Shown here in pieces: positions 49,331 through 58,900 of a DNA stretch of 64,000 nucleotides. Numbering within the stretch: position 1 is the stretch's first letter; each line of letters begins with the position of its first letter. The translations under genes were made by a program, and so were the position numbers. The stretch lies in assembly GCF_024679245.1 (NCBI RefSeq), contig NC_090178.1, forward strand, positions 17,610,213 through 17,674,212. The letters are read 5' to 3'. The notes beneath the pieces were generated by a model. It saw nothing but the letters and a program-made list of their open reading frames with translations. It was not told the origin of the DNA and ran no database searches. This stretch comes from Pseudorasbora parva. Lineage: Eukaryota; Chordata; Actinopteri; Cypriniformes; Gobionidae.

Positions 49331-49639
49331 ACAAGTCGTTTGCAAAAAAATATGCTTTTTAATGGCTGTCAGTGGAGAAATTCACTTGTTGACGACATCA
49401 ACCAGCAACAGCCAAGAGACCGTGCAAACCAGCCAAACCATGACCCGTCTCTCTCAACAGTTGTGAGAGAATGTGTAGGAGTTGGACCACCTATCATTGC
49501 AGCTGTATAAGATGTATAAGAATGTGAGATCTTAGTGATCATCTTGTCGGTTTGTATGTCCATGATCTGTCACCATCATCGGTAGTGTTGGTATGGACTG
49601 CCAACTCACTAGTGCAGGAGTACTGAGCCGACGAGACAC

Positions 49640-50360
49640 TGAAAAGAGGACAGGAGAGAGAAATGGGACTTTTGGATGAGTTACTTGAGGAGGAGACATT
49701 TCAAGTCTTTGATTAGTTCGACAGTGTCAGGAAAAACCTACAAGACAACAAAAGAGATGGGGGAGAGAAGGGAGACAGAGGCAGTCGTTTGGAGTGGCAG
49801 GCAGACTTGGGGAGAAAAAACAGCCTGGTCATTTCATCTGCCACTGCCTATGGAGGAAGAGGAAGTAGAGGAAGAAAAAGGGCAAAAGGAACCGCATTCA
49901 AATGCATATGCCCGTTCTTCCCCTCTCTGGTTAGTCTCGGCAGCTTCACGTCTGACTGGAGACTCCAGCAAATGGTTTGATGGGTGCCAATCCACTGTCA
50001 ACAGCCATATAGCTGTCCCACATCACTGCACCAAAGCGAGAATGGACCACATTTGTTATACCCTCGAAAAATGTTGCCTAATGAATCTTTCCTCGCAGCC
50101 TGGGTCGCACCCTCTCCACCCCACCGCCAGAACTTCCCTGGCGAAGCGAGAAGAACATGTTTTAAAACCGAGCCTGATGAGGGCGGAAGGCCGGCGATAT
50201 GTTTTTCATGATGCCTGCGAATAGACAATGAGGAGCGGGCGAGTTGAGCGACGTGTCTCGTCTACACCGTCTAGGGCAGGCGAGAAGAAGAATGGGGCAT
50301 TCTAGAGTCGGCGATTACCCGATCCATCGTGTTCCATTAAGTTTAAACAAGCACGCACAC
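49640..50360. other. Candidate conserved non-coding island
   Basis: Unique, relatively GC-rich DNA. The 182-residue plus frame (49676-50224) overlaps open frames on the opposite strand, lacks any known domain and begins in low-complexity text, so I do not call it a gene. Confidence 0.35.
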
Positions 50361-50379
50361 GCAACTTTGGCACTGGGCT

Positions 50380-51400
50380 GAGCTGTCCAGGACATTGTAT
50401 TTGCACGAGGCTGAGATAATGGCATCTGTCGCTGTTCCTTTAGTCACAGTCGACCCAGCGCTGCCCATTAGCCGGCTGCTGGCTGACTGCCCCGGCTCGA
50501 CACGCTCTGATGGCCCAACACAAAAAAAAAAAAATACAGAATCCGACCGGCGCTCCTGTCTTGTTCCTTACTTCCCCTTTTTTCCCTCCCCCTCCCCCCG
50601 TTCCTACTGTCATGACTAGAGGCTGTCTGGTGTTGGATTTTGTTGGCAAAGCAGCGCTCTAATAAAAGAGGGCCCTGACAGTGCTGAGGTATGACTACTG
50701 CTTTCCTCTGATCCATACCAGAGTAGGACAGGACAGCGGATCAGGTCCCTAATTCACAATCAGAGCGCTGCTCCTGTAAGACAGATCTCTCCTCACAGGA
50801 CATCTCGCTCAGGTCGCAGAGCAGCCAGACAGCATTGTCTTGATGTAAAAAATAACCAGCACCTGGTGAAATGGCAACCGGTGCGGTTTCCTCAAGTCAC
50901 GTCACTTTATTTAAAGAACCGAGAGTATTATCTGCTTCAAACGCACACCTACGGTGACACAACATAAAAGACAACGCGCAGCTGACAAATGTCTATCATT
51001 CTCAAATCCTGTGTGGCACTTTCTAAACTTAGCAGAGCCATCAGAAAAGTTGGAGGCGCTTTGGTGTTCAGACTGTAACACCATCGCATCAACATTGCGG
51101 TCGGGCAGAGGTGTAGAGCGGTAAGCGTTCCCAATTATTAGTTTGGTCATTAATGTGTGAGAGCGGAGGGGGGTGTGCGGCCGCGTCAGTTTTGATAAAG
51201 CAAAGCAATTTCAGCCGCTGCTATTCAGCCAAATTACAGTTGTACATCATGCTGGTTTCTCCCTCATTGTACAAGTGCGTGATGTTAACATTTCATTAGC
51301 ATGTTGGTCGCCGCTGAAAGGGTGAGAGAGAGACAAGACAAACAATAACTAGGCACAGAGAAAGCGAGAGAAAGTTGTTCAGGTCTAATTCATAAGCACT
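50380..51400. other. Candidate conserved non-coding island
   Basis: Unique DNA with ATAATGGCATCTGTCGCTG, GCCCATTAGCCGGCTGCTGG, TCCCAATTATTAGTTTGGTC, GCAATTTCAGCCGCTGCTAT, AGCCAAATTACAGTTG and GTTAACATTTCATTAGCATG. It has no coding frame with recognisable content and no transposon ends apart from short A and C runs near 50521 and 50590. Confidence 0.45.
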
Positions 51401-52379
51401 GGCGCCATCTAGTGGATTCAAAACAGCATTTCTAAGCGACGTGCTTCAAACACTTCTTTCAGAAAATTTATTTGACTGAATAGTCTATTAGACTCGAAAC
51501 ATCATCGTGCCATGTTAAAAGCATAAAGATAACAGTATACTTGAAAATAAAATATGCATTACATTTAACATTTTTAATAATGTTTGCTGATTATTAGTGT
51601 TTTTTATAAAGGAATTTAGAAACCCACTTAATTTGGCCTTCTTTGAATGACTGTATTTAAAAAAATGACCATGGTAAACAGTTTTCAGTTACCTACTGCA
51701 ATTGTTATGTAACAACGGTGATAACTTGGTACAATACAACAATAGAATAAATTATTAATTCTGAAAGCTTATGTTTATTGGACATCAGATATTATTGTAT
51801 CATGGTTTTACAGTAGCATAATTAAAGTCTACTGTACAATAGTTACATACACTACAAATAATATACTTACAAACAATTAAATAGCATAGCATACAGTAAG
51901 AGAAGCAACATTGTCTGACAGATAATTGGACAAATCGTTCTTTTTTTTAGTCTGATATTTTGAGTGAATTTGATTGGTCCAGTTCACAAAATGGGTCTAC
52001 ATATCTATTGAGTTCAACTCACTATTAAAGGCTAATCTTAATGGATCATTAAGTAGATAACAACTTAAACATAATTATATTGTGCTTATATTCAGTAGTC
52101 TACTTCAGAAAAATTGCAACATGTGATATTGCTTTAATAAAACTGTACACTGTGAGGTAATTAGGCCTTGTGGTTAACAGTGTAAATTAAAAATTGTGGT
52201 TAAAAAGGTAAAAGCCATGCCTAGCTCTGTGTGCTTGTTTTGAATTTACTGTGGTCAGTAAAAGAATATGGTGGATAGTTTTCCATTTTAATAATATTAT
52301 TAGTATTACTAATCTAAGCCTGACTCTTAATCGATATGATTTGTTTAACTCACAAGTTGCATGGCTGCTTGTTTTAGCC

Positions 52380-52700
52380 AAAAATTCGAAAGTGTGCCAA
52401 GCCAGTAGCCATTTAAGAGATTAATGCAACATTTTTACAAGAAATTAGAAGCTTAATGAAGTGGACAGAAATGCTGTCAGTGTTTTATTGGCAGTAAATT
52501 GCGTTGATGTGGGGGTCTCAATCATAATGAGTCATGACAGTAGCTGCGAGGCGTATCTGCTTTTATTGGCTTCTTGTGATGTTACTGCATTATTCAAGCT
52601 CGTATTTAACAAGACTGCTAAAGTAATGGTGCCTTAGCTAGTGTCAGGTTTTTTATAGAACTAAATTAAGTTTTAACAATCAGAGAAATAAAAATGATGC
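52380..52700. other. Candidate conserved non-coding island
   Basis: Unique sequence with AAGAGATTAATGCAAC, TTTTATTGGCAGTAAATTG, TCAATCATAATGAGTCATGAC and TTTTATTGGCTTCTTGTG. No exon-like frame. Confidence 0.4.
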
Positions 52701-54416
52701 CCTAGATCATTATTATACTGCAGTTTACAGTGTTGGTCTATATTGTTTAATTATGCTTTTTTGTACTTGTTCATAAGGACCTAAAATGAAGGAAACAAAA
52801 TATAAAGGAACTTGAGGTAGGCTATTCAAATGCTTGGAACATAACATTACCTCAGCACCGGAATAATAGGGGGAGAGCGGACAAGTTTACACTTTTTGAT
52901 ATTCTTAGTTTGTGTAAATCCACTCTTAGGGTTCAGAGTATTTACTTCTGCCCACGTTAACTGCACACGTCTAGTCCAATTATGAGGTTTTGTTTCATTA
53001 ATACAGTGTATAGTTTTTTTCTTGATTTTCCCCCGAAAGAAAGGACATTAAATGTGATAGCATGCTCCATAGGGAAACAATTTAAGTGAGGGGCAAGCTG
53101 CCATGACAGTTTAAAATATTCTCTGATCTAATCAAAACATATAGAATAGAACAGCATATTTTTTTAATGAACACAAACAAAAGATAAAAAAATGTACTTA
53201 AAGTAAATCAATAATAATAATAAATTAATTAATAAATGTTCAGGTATCTCCCAAAGTTTTCTGCATTTAGCCGATTTTTTTCTCTCTCTACAGTGTTGAT
53301 AAGACAACTAGAAGATACATAAAGTTTGTCAAGCTGGCATGTGTGGAAAGTTTTACACCATGTTACAAGGTTGTGCCTCGCTCACCCCACCACAAGTACT
53401 GCCATATTAATATGGTACTGGTATGTATGACATTTCCAATCCAGCTCATGTTTTCGTTTGGAAAGTTTAATACGTTTAATTACAGTGCTCTGGCGCCCCC
53501 AACTGCCAATATGTTCAAATGTGAATGTTCAAAAAAATATCCGTTTAAAATAACACGGGATTCTAAATAATTCATTTAAAGTTAAAATACAATAATTCAT
53601 AATCAGACACTATTACTGATCGAGTGTCTTAATCGTGGGCGTGTGGTTAATTTTAAATGAGCGTCTGCATTTACTCACCCTTATGTTGCCCCAGACGTGG
53701 AAAAAAATAGCACAGGCTAAAAATATTAGAAAATTCGCTTAAAAGAACATCGAAGGTCGTAGTCGAGGCATCGTGCACCGTCACTTAGGTTGGTCACTTG
53801 ATAAACCCGCCAACGAGAGGATTGGCGCGAGATTCTCTGTGAATATCGAGGACATGAATAGTCTGTTCAGCGCTCAAAGATTTCATACGACTTTGAATGA
53901 TTCACAAGTGAATGATTCACAAATTAGTCATATGGACTACTATTATGATACTTTTCTAGTTTTGTAGTGTTTGTTGACGAGATTATGGAGCACAATCAGT
54001 CTCAGGCTGTGTTTGTAAAAGTGTAAAATGTAAAAGTGTCCATTTTACATTTTAGGAACGACACCGTAAATAAATGAAATTACATTTCTGCATTTAGCTG
54101 ACATATTTCATTCAAGACATACATTTGAGCTATTTTGTTAAGTTTGTTAATTTCCTAATGATCAAAATCCTAATCTTGTCATGTCCATGTTGCTTTGAGC
54201 AACAAGAAAGCTTTCATTTTTAAATTAACTGTTCCTTGAAGTACATTTGTGTATTTTATTATATTTTTCTCCCTTGAGCAACTGTCCTTCTAACCGGTCC
54301 AATTTAAGCATAAACAGTTAAAAACCTTTAATAATTACAAGACAAGTATCTCCATCTTGTGTGTGTGGCCAAGTCAAAGACAGAACATGAATACTGTTTC
54401 CGGTGTGTGTACATGT

Positions 54417-55103
54417 TTTATTTCTTGTGAATAACACCTTTGGCAAAACGCAAGACAGGGATAATTTGTGTCCTATATGTAGTCTAAGAAACAAGAAAAT
54501 CACAAGCAGGCTTGAAGATCAGTTGGTCTGTTCTTGATATTTAATTTAGTTTCTATTAAATTAAATTATAAATGACAGAGCTGATTGCAAGACAATATGA
54601 AGCGTCTCTACGGACATGCTTGGGATGGATTTAACTGATTCAAATGTCCTGTCACTTCAGCTGTCCTTAATATCTTAATTTTACAGCAGATGTTCTCTGA
54701 ATCAAAAACATCATGGTGATTGGTGATCAGAAGAGTGAAAACAAAGATTAGTGAGTTATAAATGGGAGCACAACTGCATTGGCACCTCAGAACCGGAATG
54801 TAAGTAATTAAGGTCCGTCCTACAATGTCCTCGGATTGCATGAGCTACACGCCAAGGATGCCATAAAGCAACTGGAGGGCGACCGTACAGCATACCAGTT
54901 TGAATTTTGTTAGTTAGGATCCCTGACATCCTCTAAGTTAAGTGCAATCACAGTGTCCCAGAGGTCAAATGGAACGGTATAACTTTTTCTCAGTCTTCAG
55001 ACTATCAAACACTCCCATGTGACTTTGTAATATATCTGGGCCCTGAACCAGTGCATATGTAACACCCACCCACCCTCTTCACTAAATACATACATTTACA
55101 TGT

Positions 55104-55153
<50 letters not shown>

Positions 55154-55808
55154 AAGACCAATTATAACCACATTGCAATCCCTTTAGTAACCTTTCATAC
55201 ACAATACATGGGTTGTTTGGGTGACCGAGTGTGCATTTGTGCACTAGGGGCTTGCATCAGACTCTACATAAGGCTTCAGAAGTATACACTCATAAATTTT
55301 GTGCACCACAAATTTTCACAGAAGTCTGCCACATTCATGTGTTGAGGAGTAAACCAGGTATGTATTTAAACTTGGCTACTGTGTTAAGTGACCAGCAGCA
55401 TACAGCATTCATCCAAGTTGTCAGGCGGTTTGGCCTGACAGGGTGAGAGGTTTCTTGCGGTGCTTTTGTTTTTTTCCTCAGTGACTTGCACTTTGTTACT
55501 TGTTTGCGGTCTTCTCTTGAGGAACAATTTGTTAATGCCTTTTAGTCACAAAAAAAGTGTTCCGCCCTCTTTTGTGCCTCTTCCCTTCCATCCATCTTAG
55601 CTTTGCAAGCTTACCCATGTTACATTTCTGCCCCACCCACTGCAGCAAGTTTATTTTAATGACTTTCAGACTCTTTTGCTTCTGCTTATAAAGCTTTTGG
55701 GAGCAGTAATGGTCAGCATACTCAGAATGCAGCCCATCGTGTAGTCTCTCTCTTATTACCTTTTCCATCATCTCCACACTTTTCATCATTGTCTTTATCG
55801 CCTCCTAT
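54417..55808 (-). other. rragc: Probable 3' UTR region of rragc
   Basis: Sequence downstream of the TAG stop on the minus strand. Two AATAAA hexamers can be read: at 55650-55655, about 155 bases after the stop, and at 54417-54422, about 1.4 kb after it. A CA microsatellite (55105-55151) lies between. Without transcripts the true 3' end cannot be fixed, so the lower boundary is only the farther candidate signal. Confidence 0.4.
55105..55151. repeat. (CA)n microsatellite
   Basis: An uninterrupted run of about 47 bp. It may lie in the 3' UTR of rragc if the distal poly(A) signal is used. Confidence 0.9.
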
Positions 55809-55960
55809 CTACACAGTGCTCCTGGGGGTCCCGTTTAAGGCAACAGTCTTCATGAGAGGGGTGCCAGTTGGCTGGTTGCTTGTCCTTGAGGTGGAAACAC
55901 CCACTTCGAACACTTCATGAATGGCTTTCCGGAAACAGTGGAAATTGTAGTCTATCAATC
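55809..55960 (-). CDS. rragc: rragc exon 7, C terminus (residues 331-380)
   Basis: Acceptor TGCCACAG, then [20 protein letters not shown] followed by a Ser/Thr-rich tail ending NGTPRSTV and TAG. The conserved NGTPR end is a Rag C/D tail feature. The tail between VFEVGV and NGTPR is the most variable part of the protein. Confidence 0.95.
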
Positions 55961-58900
55961 CTGTGGCACAAAAAGGATAATTAAAAACAACCGAAGACCT
56001 GCAGCTAGAATAAAAGACACAAATATAAAAGAATGGCCGTGGCGTACCTTTACGCTCAAAGCTCTCTTCTCTTAGGATGCAGACCAGAGCGAGGAACCTG
56101 GTGACCTCTTTCAGGTACAGCACTGTGGTGTTGTTGAGTTTAATGATGGCCATAGACTCCTTATCATATGCACTGCCACTGCCATCCTCCTTTAATCTAC
56201 ATGATCAAAACATACACTCACAATGCAGAACTCAAAAAAACATGCTAAAAATAATGTTAGGAAAACGTGAGCTCCTCTTCTTAAGAGAAAAAAAAAGAAT
56301 TAATTTTTAATGAAGGGTACAACCATGGCCAGATTTTAACAATATGTAGAAATGTATATGGTGAAATGTTGTTACATAAAATTATTTCAGAGGTTTTAAT
56401 GTGTATTGATAAAATGGAATATAACACTGGATTACACAATTCTAGATCCAACTTCCATTTACAGAAGTTAAATTTAGATGATAGATATATAGATAGTCCT
56501 ATATGCAAATGGAAATCATATACAAAGTCTGACCCGTAAATACAGGAGACGTCGATGACCACATCAATCATGTCGCAGCAGAGCTCGTAGGACTGCATGT
56601 CCACTGGTGAACTGTCGGTGGCGATGTAAATCTTACTGACGACGTCAAACAGGAAGGCCTTCTCAATCCCTGAATTCTATTAGCAGAGAAACACACATTC
56701 ACACATTGCATAATGCCCTGCAGGGTTTGAAATGGGATCTTACAGCACTGAGAGCATAATAAAACATGCATGAGCACGACTGCATCAGAGATGGAGAGCC
56801 ATTTCCACTGCAACAACAACACTATATATTCGTCATCATGACAATAAGGTAGTGACCAAAGAGGGAATTGAAATTCATTAAGGTGCAACCATCTAGAAAT
56901 ATTGGGGTCTTGAGGTGGAGATACATACAGATATGAAGATGTTGAGAAGGTTCTCCAGTGTGGGGAGCTGAGGGATGAGCTTCTGGACAACTTTACTGAA
57001 GGCCTCGAAGATGGAGTGATCATATATACTGGTCAAATAGAAACTGCAGAGGACAAAAGAAAACAGAATGAGAAACAAAACATCTGACAGATTAACACAG
57101 CTAATATACCTAATTCTCATTTTACCAAAAAAATGAACAGTGATGCAATTACAGTGTGATGCTTTTCTTAGATTCGCTGGTCAACCTCACAGATTAGACT
57201 AGTTGCAAAGGTCAAAACTGCACAACTATTCAACTAAATTACAGGGTCGCTAAAGAAACGTTTCTCATATCATTCACTACTGACAACTGCAATCTCACAT
57301 CCATATGTTTGTGTGTGTGAGAACAGTTAAACCCACTTCTTGGTTAAAAAAGGTATGTGACCAGCTATATATTGGGAGGACAAAAAAATGCAATGTTTTT
57401 GCAGATAGATCTGTTGCCAAATGGAGAGAAGTGTTACAGAGACAAAAGACAGCAGAATCTGCCAGAACAGAAGTAGCTTAAAGGCTCTGCAGTGTTGGAC
57501 AGCAGCCTCCAACTTCATAAAATATCCTCTCATATCAGACAGGTCTGATGTGCAAAGTTCTATTTTGCAAATATAATAAGCAATACAAATCCTTGTAATA
57601 CATGGAAGCTGCCAATTATTACACCAAGACACAACTGAGAAAGAGTATAAATCTAAAAACCACATTCATTTGCAAAATGAATGGCAAATGTACACTTTAA
57701 GGGGCCCGAGTGGTCAGTGCTTTGTGAGCATCAAGCAAGGGTGAATTGCAAGCATACTTCTAGAAGTATGCTTGCAATTCACCCTTGCCTGTTGTTTATG
57801 AGGCACTGACCACTCAATCCCCTTGAACTGTATGCTTGACTTGATATGCAGAACAGAGCTGAAGGAAAACAAGCTTCTTGCTTTCCCAGTATGGCTTGAA
57901 TTTGTGAAAGAGCTAATTCCTTCACAGATACCAAAATATCTTTTTGGTATTTGTGGCCTTATTGTTTCCCAAAAGTACAGTAACCTAGATTGGGTAAACC
58001 AGCCTGATCTGCTGGCGATTGGATTTCGCCCTGCAACTCAGTCTGGAAACCTGTACATTCATTTCTACTGCTTCTGTTACACTTTTGCGGGAACCAATCA
58101 CAGACTGGCTCATCCACCTGGCACGTTATTTGGAGGGTTTAACACGATGACAGATAGAGAACGATGGGTCGTTATATCTTGCCTCTTGTGGTCTGACTGG
58201 TTGAAAGACTATCCAACTGCATACAGAGTCATTTGAATAATGCCTCTGTTTATCACGCCTCTTGTGCAGTAGAAAATACAGAGCAGACTCCCCAGACCAA
58301 TGTTCAATCTTAAATTGAGCTTGATCTGGTGATAGCCAGACAAACAATCTTTTTTTGTTTGTTTACTAAGGTGATTAGAGCATCTGAAGATGCTATATGT
58401 ACATTGATACAGAAAAATAATACAAATGTAAATGAAAAAAATGTATTCAGATAACCCATCATTATCTAAACAAATAGAGATTTGAAAGCGGTGTATTCAT
58501 CTTTACTTTTAGTAAAGAGTACCAGGAGATTCTAAAGCATTAGTGAAGACAGCAGAAAACAAACAAACAAGTAATCAAATCCAGCCATAACAAAATTCAT
58601 TTTTGCGAATGCCTATAATGACTGAGATTTAACCGAGCCCATTAAACACCACCGATCACTTGGCAAACCACTTTTTAACATCAATCCATTATTCAACACT
58701 AGAGTGGCTCTGACTTAACAGGCTTTCTGATTTAGCACCTTACAAGAAAACATCAAACTAATTAGAAACATCCTTTCCACATACTCACACATTAAGCCGG
58801 GCGTACACGGTGCAATTTTTGCTGTCGTACGAGCTTGCAGATTATTATTTTTCTCTCGGGAGAAATCGCGTGGACATCGTGGTCGCTCGTATGGTATGCA

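Noticed and set aside
49676..50224. 182-residue plus-strand frame
   Set aside because: Overlaps open frames on the other strand, has no domain, and does not look exon-structured.
53343..53570. 75-residue plus-strand frame
   Set aside because: No domain, low support, no splice sites that would join it to anything.
57823..58236. 137-residue plus-strand frame in rragc intron 3
   Set aside because: Antisense to the gene, inside probable repeat sequence, with no known domain.
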